DNA of 13,505 nucleotides from Moorella sp. UBA4076 (GTDB taxonomy: Bacteria; Bacillota; DSM-521; Neomoorellales; Neomoorellaceae): NCBI GenBank assembly GCA_002383405.1, contig DFYS01000156.1, positions 231 to 13,735 of the forward strand, read 5' to 3'. The notes under the pieces are model-generated. The model did no database searches. It was not told where the DNA came from and saw only the letters and a program-made list of their open reading frames with translations. The translations under genes and the position numbers were made by a program. Positions 5,935 through 13,504 of the stretch are shown here, in pieces. Within the stretch, counting starts at the first letter, position 1; the number at the start of each line of letters is the position of its first letter.

Positions 5935-6393
5935 CTAAAACAGCTTATCGCTATCCAGCAGCATGGTTACCGGGCCGTCGTTTTCCAGGGTAACCAGCAT
6001 ATGCTCCTGAAACTGTCCGGTGGCCACCCGGATGCCCGCCGCCGCCAGCGCGGCGACAAATTGATCATAAAGCTGCCGGGCCGGCTCCGGCGCGGCCGCG
6101 GCGGTAAAACTGGGCCGCCGTCCTTTACGGCAATCGCCGTAGAGGGTGAACTGAGCAACAGCCAGGACCTCGCCGCCCGCATCCCGGACCGACAGATTCA
6201 TCCGGCCTTCTTCATCGGCAAAAATGCGCAGGCCGGCCACCCTGCCGGCCAGGTAGGCCGCAGCCGCCCCGTCATCCCCCTGGCCCACGCCCAGGAAAAC
6301 CACCAGCCCGGGGCCGATGGCACCCACTTCCTGTCCCGCCACCGTCACCCGCGCCCTCTTTACGCGCTGGACTACCGCCCTGATGGTTATCAC
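5935..6393 (-). CDS. dtd: D-aminoacyl-tRNA deacylase
   Basis: Dtd hydrolyses D-aminoacyl-tRNAs (and Gly-tRNA-Ala) so that D-residues do not enter proteins. The product is about 152 residues, the usual length. The two active-site signatures are present: AQFTLYGDCRKGRRPSF, corresponding to the SQFTL motif with Ala in place of Ser, and the Gly-cisPro loop NDGPVTML close to the C-terminus. The start is uncertain. GTG at 6393 gives MITIRAVVQRV, closest to the family N-terminus, while GTG at 6408 adds five residues; neither has a clear ribosome binding site (an AGG lies next to each). It is between rel and the metallo-hydrolase with short spacers, its standard position in Firmicutes, and works with the neighbouring synthetases as a proofreading enzyme. 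Confidence 0.95.
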   Translation of the reverse strand: MITIRAVVQRVKRARVTVAGQEVGAIGPGLVVFLGVGQGDDGAAAAYLAGRVAGLRIFADEEGRMNLSVRDAGGEVLAVAQFTLYGDCRKGRRPSFTAAAAPEPARQLYDQFVAALAAAGIRVATGQFQEHMLVTLENDGPVTMLLDSDKLF

Positions 6394-6410
6394 CCTGCTT
6401 CGTAACACCC

Positions 6411-6437
6411 TGTAAATAGAGGCGAGATGTGAGGTAC
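6411..6437 (+). repeat. Purine-rich interspersed tract (copy D)
   Basis: The plus strand reads gtaaatagaggcgagatgtgagg just upstream of the dtd start. It joins the aaatagagg end seen at 498 and 3834 to the gagatgtgag word seen at 3700, which links the separate tracts into one family. Confidence 0.5.
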
Positions 6438-6471
6438 CGTTTTCCAGTTTAGCACAAAAAGCAAGTCCGTG

Positions 6472-8637
6472 CTACCCGGGCACCACCCGTTTGACGTCCA
6501 TCACGTCGCGGATGCGGCGGATTTTATCCATGATATAGTTCAGGTGCTCCAGGCTGCGGATTTCAATTTTCAGATCCACCAGCGCCTGGTCATTGCGGGT
6601 GGCGCGGGCGTGGATAGAATTAATGATCGTCTTGGTGTCCGCCACAGCTGCCATGATGTCCATGGCCAGCTGGGGCCGGTCCAGGGCCAGGGCCTCAATA
6701 TGCACCTGGTAGGTGGCTTCATCAGCGTCCTCCCAGGCCACCTCGATAATGCGTTCCCTTTCCGTTTCCAGATGGTGGGTGATATTCGGGCAATCAGATC
6801 GATGGACGCTTACCCCCCGCCCGCGGGTGATATAGCCGGTAATGGCATCCCCGGGCAGGGGATTGCAGCAGTGGGCGAGACGGATATCCAGATTGTCGCT
6901 GTCGTACCCCCGGACCAGGATGCCACGGGATGGTTTGCCATAGTCGCTCCAGGGTTTGACCATTGTTTTCGCGGTCTCGCCAGGAAAAGGCGGCTCTTCC
7001 CCCTTTAAGCGGCCCAGCACCTGGAGAGGGGTAATTACCCCATCCCCCACCATCACATAAAGCTCATCAATACCAGCCAGGTTGAATTTACGTACTGCCT
7101 CCTGGAGCAGGGCCGGTTTGAGGGCCTCTTCGGGGTCGAAACCCTGCTTCTGACATTCCTTCTCCAGGAGTTCCCGGCCTTTGACCAGGTTTTTCTCCCG
7201 TTCTTCCTTGCGGAACCACTGGCGGATGCGGTTTTTGGCCTGGGAGGTCTTGACCAGATGCAGCCAGTCGCGGCTGGGGCGGCTGCCCTTGGTAGTTAAA
7301 ATCTCAACAATGTCCCCGGTTTTCAGCTGGTAGTCCAGGGTAACAATACGGCCGTTGACCCGCGCCCCGGTACAACGGTGGCCGACATCGGTATGCACGC
7401 GGTAGGCGAAATCGATCGGCACCGAACCGGCCGGCAGTTCCACTACATCCCCTTTGGGCGTAAAGACATAAACGCGGTCGGAAAAAAGGTCGATTTTCAG
7501 GGACTCCATAAACTCCCGCGGGTCGCGCATCTCCCGCTGCCAGTCCAGGAGCTGGCGCAGCCAGGTCAGCTTTTGCTCAAAATCCGGGTCCGAACCGCCG
7601 CCCTCCTTGTAGCGCCAGTGGGCGGCGATGCCGTATTCAGCCGTGCGGTGCATCTCCCAGGTGCGGATCTGGATTTCAAAGGGGTCGCCGTTGGGGCTGA
7701 TGAGGGTCGTATGCAGGGACTGGTACATGTTGGGTTTGGGCATAGCGATATAGTCTTTAAAACGCCCGGGGATAGGTTTCCACAGGGCATGGACCAGGCC
7801 CAGGACAGCGTAGCAATCCTTCACGGAATCGACAATCACCCGCACGGCGATAAGGTCGTAGATCTCGCTCAGTTCCTTGCCCTGTTTCTGCATCTTGTTG
7901 TAAATACTGTAAAAGTGCTTGGGCCGGCCCTGGATGTCAGCTTTAATGCCGCTTTCAGCCAGTTTTGCTTCCAGGATGCTGACCACCTGCTGGATATATT
8001 CTTCCCGCTCGCGGCGCTTCATGTTAATGCTGTTGACCAGCTTGTAGTAACGCTCCGGTTCCAGGTAGCGCAGCGCCTGGTCCTCCAGCTCCCATTTCAG
8101 GCGAAAGATACCCAGGCGGTGGGCCAGGGGGGCAAAGATCTCCAGGGTCTCCCGCGCGATCTCCTGCTGTTTTTCCGGAGGATGGTGCTTCAGGGTGCGC
8201 ATGTTATGAAGGCGGTCAGCCAGCTTGATCAGGATAACCCGGATATCGCGGGCCATGGCCAGGAACATCTTGCGCAGGGTCTCCGCCTGCTGCTCCTCCT
8301 TGGTCTTGTATTCCAGACGGCTCAACTTGGTGACGCCGTCGACCAGCAGGGCTATTTCCTCGCCAAAGATATCCCTGATAGTATCCAGGCTGGCGCTAGT
8401 ATCCTCCACCACGTCATGGAGGATCGCCGCGGCGATGGTCACCGCATCCATCTGCAATTCCGCCAGGATGGCGGCCACACTCAGCGGGTGACTGATATAA
8501 TCCTCCCCGGAACGCCGCTTTTGCCCCTGGTGGGCGGTAGCAGCGAACAGGTAAGCGTCCTCTACCAGCTTCAAGTCAGCACCCGGCTGGTAACTTTTAA
8601 TCTGTTGCTGCAGCTGTCGCAATTCCTGCTGGTCCAC
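6472..8637 (-). CDS. relA: Bifunctional (p)ppGpp synthetase/hydrolase Rel
   Basis: This 721-residue long RSH enzyme makes and degrades the alarmone (p)ppGpp. The hydrolase (HD) domain is intact: His50, His74-Asp75, Glu78-Asp79 and Asn145 in LADRLHNM. The synthetase domain (about 240-345) has RFKD at 292-295, the RxKD form of bifunctional enzymes rather than the ExDD of synthetase-only RelA, and EIQIRT at 321-326. A TGS domain (about 386-447), a conserved-cysteine domain with AHCCNPLPGD and VHRSDCP (588-617), and a C-terminal ACT domain (about 643-719) follow. Start is GTG at 8637 with GAGGGTG five bases upstream. It follows recJ by 50 bp containing a strong hairpin; apt, which often lies here, is absent. 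In starvation it should respond to uncharged tRNA, linking it to hisS and aspS nearby. Confidence 0.98.
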   Translation of the reverse strand: MDQQELRQLQQQIKSYQPGADLKLVEDAYLFAATAHQGQKRRSGEDYISHPLSVAAILAELQMDAVTIAAAILHDVVEDTSASLDTIRDIFGEEIALLVDGVTKLSRLEYKTKEEQQAETLRKMFLAMARDIRVILIKLADRLHNMRTLKHHPPEKQQEIARETLEIFAPLAHRLGIFRLKWELEDQALRYLEPERYYKLVNSINMKRREREEYIQQVVSILEAKLAESGIKADIQGRPKHFYSIYNKMQKQGKELSEIYDLIAVRVIVDSVKDCYAVLGLVHALWKPIPGRFKDYIAMPKPNMYQSLHTTLISPNGDPFEIQIRTWEMHRTAEYGIAAHWRYKEGGGSDPDFEQKLTWLRQLLDWQREMRDPREFMESLKIDLFSDRVYVFTPKGDVVELPAGSVPIDFAYRVHTDVGHRCTGARVNGRIVTLDYQLKTGDIVEILTTKGSRPSRDWLHLVKTSQAKNRIRQWFRKEEREKNLVKGRELLEKECQKQGFDPEEALKPALLQEAVRKFNLAGIDELYVMVGDGVITPLQVLGRLKGEEPPFPGETAKTMVKPWSDYGKPSRGILVRGYDSDNLDIRLAHCCNPLPGDAITGYITRGRGVSVHRSDCPNITHHLETERERIIEVAWEDADEATYQVHIEALALDRPQLAMDIMAAVADTKTIINSIHARATRNDQALVDLKIEIRSLEHLNYIMDKIRRIRDVMDVKRVVPG

Positions 8638-8664
8638 GTCATCACCCTCTCTCGCGGCGCGGAT

Positions 8665-8687
8665 GCCCCCGCCTTCAGGCGGGGGGC
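8665..8687 (-). other. Stable hairpin between recJ and relA
   Basis: GCCCCCGCC and GGCGGGGGGC form an almost perfect 9-bp GC stem (one extra G) around a four-base loop (UGAA in the minus-strand RNA), beginning next to the recJ stop codon. No T run follows on either strand, so it is not a standard terminator. It could protect an mRNA end, set a processing site or partly attenuate transcription between recJ and relA. Confidence 0.6.
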
Positions 8688-11600
8688 CTATGATCTCCCG
8701 CCGGTCAATTGCCGATAAAATTCCCGCGCCAGCTCTCTTTCCGCTGCCAGCTGCCGGTAGCGCCGCGAAGCCTGCAAATCACCCCGCTGCGGCGCCGGCT
8801 GCAGGCGGACGGCCAGCTGCCGCTGCCGGCGTTCGACCTGAAGCAAGCCCAGTTCCTCAAAAATCGCCAGGTACCACTGTCGATGATAACCCTTATTATT
8901 AATTATGTAAAGATCACGGCCCTTGTTAGTCCCTTTTTGTAACCAACGGTAAAAATCTGCCAGCTCCTGACGCAGATCCGGCGCCGGACACGCCCCTTCC
9001 TCGGTGCTGATAAAGACCGGCAGCGCCCGCTCATTGGCCGGCAGGGCGAGCTCTACCTCCTCCTGGCTGCCCGGGCAGTAAGCAAAGATCACCACGTCGG
9101 CCGGGTAAAACCAGGCCGGTACTTCCCGCCGGGCCACCAGTAACGGCAGCTGGCCGCTTAAGGCCGCTTCCCGCGCCAGCAGCAGATGGCGGCCGGCGGC
9201 GAAAGTATCGACAGCCGCCCGCACTCCCGCCAGCTCCTGCTGGAGCCTGGACCCCAGCTGCGCCATATGGGCCGCATTGCGGGCATAAAGGAGAACCCGC
9301 CGCTGATGCGCCAGCAGGTCTTTTAACAGGGGTAACAGCTCCGGCAGCACCTGCCACTGCGCCGGGTCGCCGGCCGGCGGCAGCAGGGTTCCTGCCCCGG
9401 CATCACTCACCAGGGGTGATAACAACAGCGGCGCCAGGGACTCCTGGAGCGTCGGGGACTCCGGGAGCGTCGGGGACTCCGGGAGCGTCGGGGACTCCGG
9501 GAGCGTCGGGGACTCCGGGGACGCCGGGAGCGCCGGCCATTCCCCGCGGGCCATGGCATCCTCCCTGACAGCCGGCCAAAAAGGGTGGCAGGTGATAATC
9601 CCACCACGGCCGTCGTTTAAATGCCTTTGCAGCCCCCGCCGTCCCAACCAGGGAACCAGGGGCCTTAAATATACTGGATACTTTAAGCACCGTTTTAACG
9701 CCTGGCAACACTGGCGTACGGCCAGGCTGGTGGCGAAAATTATCCCTGCCGGGGGTTGCTCGCTGTCCAGGGCTGCCGCCAGCTGCCGGCCCCAGGTCGG
9801 GAAGCCGGCCCCTCCCCCGCTGTCTATTGCGGTCACAGCCACCAGATCCCGCGGCGATACGCCCGCTTCCTCCCTTACCGCCGCCATGGCCTTCGCCCCT
9901 GCCGGCGGCGCCGGGTGGATCGCGTCCTTGCTCAGGTCGACTCCCCCAGCCGCCCGCGCCTCCCGGCACGCCGGCCGGATGGCGGCCAGCTTCAGCTGCA
10001 GCTCCTCCCGGCCCTGGTAACTATTCCGCTCCAGATAAAAGGCCAGGTCGACCGGGTCACCGGCGGTGATCCCCACCGGCAGCTGCATGTTAAAACCGAT
10101 ACCGCCCAGCTGCCGCCCCTCACCGCTTGCCAGCAGCTGCAAATGGGCACCCTCGCTGCCCACCTGACGAGCGGACTGCAGGCAGGCGCCGCTGTAAAAG
10201 AGGAGGGGTCGGGGATTACCCTCGCCATGGGGGGCCAGGCGCTCCAGTTCCGCCAGCAATTGCCAGTCCATCTGGCTGAAAAGCACCTCAACTTCCGGCG
10301 CCACAGTAGGAGACGGCGGCGGTCCGCCTGCCAGTGAGGCTATGGCGTCATTAAAGGCGGCCTGGAAGGCCGGGATTTCCCCGGCGGCTATCTCCAACCC
10401 GACCGCGCCGGCATGGCCGCCAAAGGTTAAGAGGTGCGTCGCACAGCTGGTCAACACCTGATGCAGGTTGATACCCGGCGTACTGCGTCCCGAACCCCGG
10501 CCGGCGGCCCCCTCCAGGGCCACCAGGATCACCGGGCAGTTGAACTTCTCTGCCAGGCGGGCGGCGACAATGCCGGTAACCCCCGGGTGCCAGCGGGCCG
10601 ATGCCAGGACCAGGCCCCTGTCCCCGGCCGCCAGGGCGGCGATGGCCATTGCTTCCGCCTCGGCAGCAACACCGCTTTCCAGCAGGCGGCGGGCCTGGTT
10701 CTCCTGTTGCAGGTGGACGGCCAGCTCCTGGGCGCGCTGGGTGGAGGTGGTCATTAAGAGCTCCAGGGCCGGGACAGCATCCCCCAGACGGCCGCAGGCA
10801 TTCAGGCGGGGAATAAGGCTGAAGGCCACCGCACGGGTTGTCCAATCGCGTTCCGGAAGCCCCGCCACCGCAGCCAGGGCCTGCAGGCCCGGCCGCCGGC
10901 CGCTGGCCAGGAGCGGCAGGCCCAGCTGGACCAGAAGGCGGTTCTCCCCCAGCAGGGGCACCGCATCGGCTATTGTCGCCAGGGCGACCAGATCCAGCGC
11001 CCAGCCGGCGTCCACACCCTCCTGTTGTTTCAGACCAGCCGCGGCCGCCAGGGATTGGGCCAGCTTGAAGGCTACCCCGGCGCCGCAAAGGGGCGGCAGC
11101 TCCGGACCGATGAGCGGGTTGACAACGGCTGCCGCCGCCGGCAGCTCCGGCCCGGGGCGGTGGTGATCGGTAATGACCAGCTCCAGCCCCTGCTGCCGCG
11201 CCCACCGGGCTTCCTCCAGCGAGGTAATGCCGCAGTCCACCGTCACCACCAGCGAGCAGCCGCGTTCCAGGGCATAGGCGAGGCCGTTCGTTTTTAAACC
11301 ATACCCCTCAGCCAGGCGTTCCGGTAAATAAAATTCCGCTTCGACGCCCAGGCGGGACAGGGTTTCAATCATAACAGCCGTGGCTGCCAGGCCGTCAACG
11401 TCATAATCACCGTGGACCAGGATCTTTTCCTTTGCGGCTATCGCCTGCTCCAGGCGGGCCCGCGCCGCCGCCAGGCCGGGAATGACATCCGGCGGCAGCA
11501 GGTTGGCCGCGTCCGCCTGGAGGAAAGCCCTGGCTGCCGCCGCCGTGGTCAGGCCGCGGTTCAGGAGAATTTGCGCTGTCACCGGCGTGATATGTAACTC

Positions 11601-12047
11601 CCGCGCCAGGGCCAGCCTGGCCGGCTGGTCGGGCGGCGGCACGGCCCAAGGGGCTCCGCTCCCGGCGTCCCCTGTTGAGCCGGTCCTTTCCCGGGGCGTC
11701 CCGGGCCGCAGCCCTCCTGCACCGGTCAACCCTCTGGCATCCCCTGGCAGCCTCCCGGCAACAGCCTGCGCCGCCTCGCTCCCGGAGTGCGGCAGCCGCC
11801 CCTTCCCTGCCGCACTTGAGCTCTTATCATCTGGCCGTCCACCACCATAGCCGGGCAGCTGCCCCTTCCCTGCCGCACCCGCTACGCCGCCCTGCTGCCT
11901 CTCTACCTGGTTCAGTACCCCGGCCGCAGGCGTGGCCGGCAACCCGGCCACGCCCCACTGCTGCCTTTCCACCTGGTTCAGCGATCCGGCCGCGGGGGCA
12001 GCTGGCGTTGCGGCTATATTGCTCTGCTGCCTTTCCACCCCGCTCAA
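8688..12047 (-). CDS. recJ: Single-stranded-DNA-specific exonuclease RecJ, enlarged
   Basis: RecJ is a 5'-3' single-strand exonuclease of recombination and mismatch repair. Numbered from TTG at 12047, the DHH catalytic motifs are DYDVDG (214-219), VDCGIT (270-275), TDHH (293-296), IADAVPL (359-365) and PRLNACGR (413-420). The DHHA1 motif GGHAGAVG (543-550) and an OB fold follow, then the Firmicutes-type C-terminal domain as in B. subtilis RecJ. At 1119 residues it is far longer than the usual 570-790. The excess includes an N-terminal Gly/Ala/Pro-rich stretch of about 130 residues with 22-residue repeats, and a PESPTL hexapeptide repeat (about 838-870). The TTG overlaps the lapA stop (TTGA), suggesting coupling, but there is no ATG before the DHH domain; GTG at 11642 would give a normal N-terminus. 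Domain assignment is firm, the start is not. Confidence 0.93.
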   Translation of the reverse strand: MSGVERQQSNIAATPAAPAAGSLNQVERQQWGVAGLPATPAAGVLNQVERQQGGVAGAAGKGQLPGYGGGRPDDKSSSAAGKGRLPHSGSEAAQAVAGRLPGDARGLTGAGGLRPGTPRERTGSTGDAGSGAPWAVPPPDQPARLALARELHITPVTAQILLNRGLTTAAAARAFLQADAANLLPPDVIPGLAAARARLEQAIAAKEKILVHGDYDVDGLAATAVMIETLSRLGVEAEFYLPERLAEGYGLKTNGLAYALERGCSLVVTVDCGITSLEEARWARQQGLELVITDHHRPGPELPAAAAVVNPLIGPELPPLCGAGVAFKLAQSLAAAAGLKQQEGVDAGWALDLVALATIADAVPLLGENRLLVQLGLPLLASGRRPGLQALAAVAGLPERDWTTRAVAFSLIPRLNACGRLGDAVPALELLMTTSTQRAQELAVHLQQENQARRLLESGVAAEAEAMAIAALAAGDRGLVLASARWHPGVTGIVAARLAEKFNCPVILVALEGAAGRGSGRSTPGINLHQVLTSCATHLLTFGGHAGAVGLEIAAGEIPAFQAAFNDAIASLAGGPPPSPTVAPEVEVLFSQMDWQLLAELERLAPHGEGNPRPLLFYSGACLQSARQVGSEGAHLQLLASGEGRQLGGIGFNMQLPVGITAGDPVDLAFYLERNSYQGREELQLKLAAIRPACREARAAGGVDLSKDAIHPAPPAGAKAMAAVREEAGVSPRDLVAVTAIDSGGGAGFPTWGRQLAAALDSEQPPAGIIFATSLAVRQCCQALKRCLKYPVYLRPLVPWLGRRGLQRHLNDGRGGIITCHPFWPAVREDAMARGEWPALPASPESPTLPESPTLPESPTLPESPTLQESLAPLLLSPLVSDAGAGTLLPPAGDPAQWQVLPELLPLLKDLLAHQRRVLLYARNAAHMAQLGSRLQQELAGVRAAVDTFAAGRHLLLAREAALSGQLPLLVARREVPAWFYPADVVIFAYCPGSQEEVELALPANERALPVFISTEEGACPAPDLRQELADFYRWLQKGTNKGRDLYIINNKGYHRQWYLAIFEELGLLQVERRQRQLAVRLQPAPQRGDLQASRRYRQLAAERELAREFYRQLTGGRS
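9437..9536. repeat. 18-bp minisatellite inside recJ
   Basis: The 18-bp unit gggactccgggagcgtcg is repeated from 9437. Units 2-4 are identical, units 1 and 5 differ at one or more bases, and a partial sixth follows. On the coding strand each unit gives the hexapeptide PESPTL, so the array keeps the recJ frame at any copy number. It forms a Pro/Ser/Glu linker within the C-terminal domain. Such perfect short units are prone to slippage. Confidence 0.95.
11890..12047. repeat. 66-bp tandem repeats at the recJ 5' end
   Basis: On the minus strand a 66-bp unit occurs about two and a half times, encoding a 22-residue repeat with L-x-x-VERQQ followed by A/P/G-rich sequence: LSGVERQQ, LNQVERQQ and LNQVERQQ at 22-residue spacing. 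A second motif, AAGKGxLP, then appears twice 20 residues apart (near 11860 and 11800). Each unit carries GTGGAAAGGCAGCAG or a close variant. Confidence 0.8.
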
Positions 12048-12406
12048 GCCCCCGGCTTCCCTTCCGGCTGAACTCCCTCTGCTGGCGATGCTGCCGGTAA
12101 ATCCTTCTCTACCGCCGGGGTTGCCGGCGCCGCCTCCAGGCGCGCTATAGTTTCCTGCAACCTTTTCTGCTGGCTTTTCATTTCCCGGATCATCCGTGCT
12201 TGGCGGACCTGCTTGACGGTTCCCAGCAAAAATACCACCAGGGCGCCAAAAGCCGCCGACCCCAGGATGACCAGGACCAGGGAAATGCGGCGAAACTGCC
12301 ACACCAGAAAATTAATTTCCACCGGGACGGCGTTCTGGAGCGCAAAAATCGCCACCAGCAAAGCAAAAAAAATAGCCAGGAGAGAAAAAACCTGCACATC
12401 CCCCAC
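12044..12406 (-). CDS. LapA-domain (DUF1049) small membrane protein
   Basis: This protein of about 120 residues has a LapA-type pattern: a first transmembrane helix (about 4-23) followed by LQNAVPVEINFLVWQF, then a second helix (about 41-63), and a charged, probably coiled-coil tail (about 65-95) ending in an Ala/Pro-rich stretch. The LQN-x-x-PV motif between the helices is typical of the family. B. subtilis has a similar protein, YrvD, also next to recJ, and its role is not known; in Gram-negative bacteria LapA helps control lipopolysaccharide synthesis, which does not apply here. Start is uncertain: GTG at 12406 has GCGGGG adjacent, and GTG at 12397 has better spacing from GGGGG. The stop codon overlaps the proposed TTG of recJ. 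It begins 30 bp after the CDF gene. Confidence 0.88.
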   Translation of the reverse strand: MGDVQVFSLLAIFFALLVAIFALQNAVPVEINFLVWQFRRISLVLVILGSAAFGALVVFLLGTVKQVRQARMIREMKSQQKRLQETIARLEAAPATPAVEKDLPAASPAEGVQPEGKPGA

Positions 12407-12436
12407 CCCCGCAAAATAGACTTTATTCGCCTTAAA

Positions 12437-13363
12437 TCAATTCGCCTTCGGGGAACGTTTTTCCTTCTCCGGGCAGGAAATACATACCTGACAATCTTTT
12501 GGGGAAGTACACGGTTCGGCGTGGATCAGAATGTCGGTATAGGGCAATTCCGCTTTAATTTCATTGCCGATATGCTCGCAGAGGTCGTGGACGTAATCGA
12601 TATGCTGGTAACGCGGCACCACCAGGTGCAGGTCCACCTGGCGGTCGCGGCCGGCCCTGCGGGTACGCAATTTGTGAAATTCCACATAGGTATCAGCATG
12701 GCGGGCGATGATCTCTTTAATAATCTTTTCCTCTTCCGCCGGCAGGCTGACATCCATCAAAGGCAGCACCGCCGTGCGAGTCAAATCATAGGCAGCCTTG
12801 ATGATCATGGCGGCTACCACCAGGGCCACCAGGGGGTCCAGCCAGGCGAAACCCGTTACATACAAAGCCAGCAGGCCCAGCATTACCCCCACCGAGGTAT
12901 AGACGTCGGTGCGCAGGTGCCAGGCGTCGGCCTCGAGGGCGATGGACTCCGTTTTTCCGGCCACCTGAAAGAGGTAGCGGGAAACAAGGTAATTGACCAG
13001 ACCGGCCACCCCCATGACCGCCACGCCGGCCAGGGGTTCGTTAACTGTATGGACGCCGCCGGTAAGCCTTCTGACGGCCTCATAAATAATCCAGAGGGCG
13101 GCCAGGAAAATCAACAGGGCTTCAATAGTTCCGGAAACATTTTCAATCTTGCCATGGCCGTAAGGGTGCTCGGCGTCAGCCGGTTTGCTGGCTTCGCGGA
13201 CCGAATAAAAGGCGATCAGCGCCGCAGCCAGGTCGAGGCCGGAATGGATCGCCTCCGACATGACGCTGACCGAGTGCATCCAGTAGCCAATACCCAGTTT
13301 GCCTGCTACCAGGAGGGAGTTGGAGACGATCGATACCCTGGCCGCCTGCGCCCGTAAATCCAT
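12437..13363 (-). CDS. Cation diffusion facilitator family metal exporter
   Basis: This 308-residue inner-membrane antiporter of the CDF family exports divalent metals in exchange for protons. Six transmembrane helices span about residues 10-205. The transport-site residues are His40 and Asp44 in helix 2 (SEAIHSGLD) and His149 and Asp153 in helix 5 (WHLRTD). The HxxxD/HxxxD pairing resembles zinc-type members; YiiP-type have DxxxD in helix 2. HPYGHGKIE (66-74) is the conserved loop. The cytoplasmic ferredoxin-like domain (about 210-290) ends in the usual ILIHAEP, followed by an extra tail with four cysteines (PCTSPKDC, CISC). The ATG at 13363 has GGGGG eight bases upstream. A terminator hairpin lies only 28 bp upstream, so the gene needs its own promoter or read-through. 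The exact metal is unknown. Confidence 0.94.
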   Translation of the reverse strand: MDLRAQAARVSIVSNSLLVAGKLGIGYWMHSVSVMSEAIHSGLDLAAALIAFYSVREASKPADAEHPYGHGKIENVSGTIEALLIFLAALWIIYEAVRRLTGGVHTVNEPLAGVAVMGVAGLVNYLVSRYLFQVAGKTESIALEADAWHLRTDVYTSVGVMLGLLALYVTGFAWLDPLVALVVAAMIIKAAYDLTRTAVLPLMDVSLPAEEEKIIKEIIARHADTYVEFHKLRTRRAGRDRQVDLHLVVPRYQHIDYVHDLCEHIGNEIKAELPYTDILIHAEPCTSPKDCQVCISCPEKEKRSPKAN

Positions 13364-13390
13364 CTTAAAGCCCCCAGTTTCTTTTTAAGT

Positions 13391-13423
13391 AAAAAATTGG
13401 ACTCCATCCCCCTGATGAAGTCC
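13391..13423 (-). terminator. Rho-independent terminator or attenuator upstream of the CDF gene
   Basis: On the minus strand a fully paired 10-bp stem, GGACTTCATC with GATGGAGTCC (one G-U pair), closes an AGGGG loop and is followed by AATTTTTT. It is oriented to stop transcription coming from beyond the right end, just before the CDF gene. It may end an upstream gene (secF lies there in related genomes, which is inference) or act as an attenuator in the CDF leader. Confidence 0.85.
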
Positions 13424-13483
13424 TGGCCAGCAAAAATAACCTGCTAATGGTAAGGAGCCGGTAGTGGCCTGCCTGCCGGGCCT

Positions 13484-13504
13484 TTAGTACCTTACGGCTT
13501 CAAA
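13484..13504. repeat. Contig-terminal inverted repeat, right copy
   Basis: This is the exact reverse complement of bases 1-21. On the minus strand the GTAAGG inside it can pair with CCTTAC at 13449-13454, enclosing a smaller GCCcGG/CCGGC pairing, so at this end the repeat could form the 5' arm of a hairpin. The left copy has no matching partner in view. Confidence 0.75.

Noticed and set aside
8665..8687. Rho-independent terminator between recJ and relA
   Set aside because: The stem is strong but no T run follows on either strand, so it is listed as a hairpin only.
7378..8718. 446-codon open frame on the plus strand
   Set aside because: It is wholly antisense to the well-supported rel gene, has no ribosome binding site or known domain, and reflects high-GC codon bias of the opposite strand.
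9437..9536. CRISPR array
   Set aside because: The units are 18 bp, directly tandem with no spacers, and encode an in-frame hexapeptide repeat in recJ.
11890..12047. Mobile element or phage tail-like repeat
   Set aside because: The 66-bp units are local, in frame with recJ and have no terminal repeats or transposase; simple tandem expansion explains them.
12048..12302. Extension of the recJ frame upstream to an in-frame start at 12302
   Set aside because: This segment overlaps the lapA gene in another frame, has no ribosome binding site, and the TTG at the lapA stop or a later GTG is a more sensible start.
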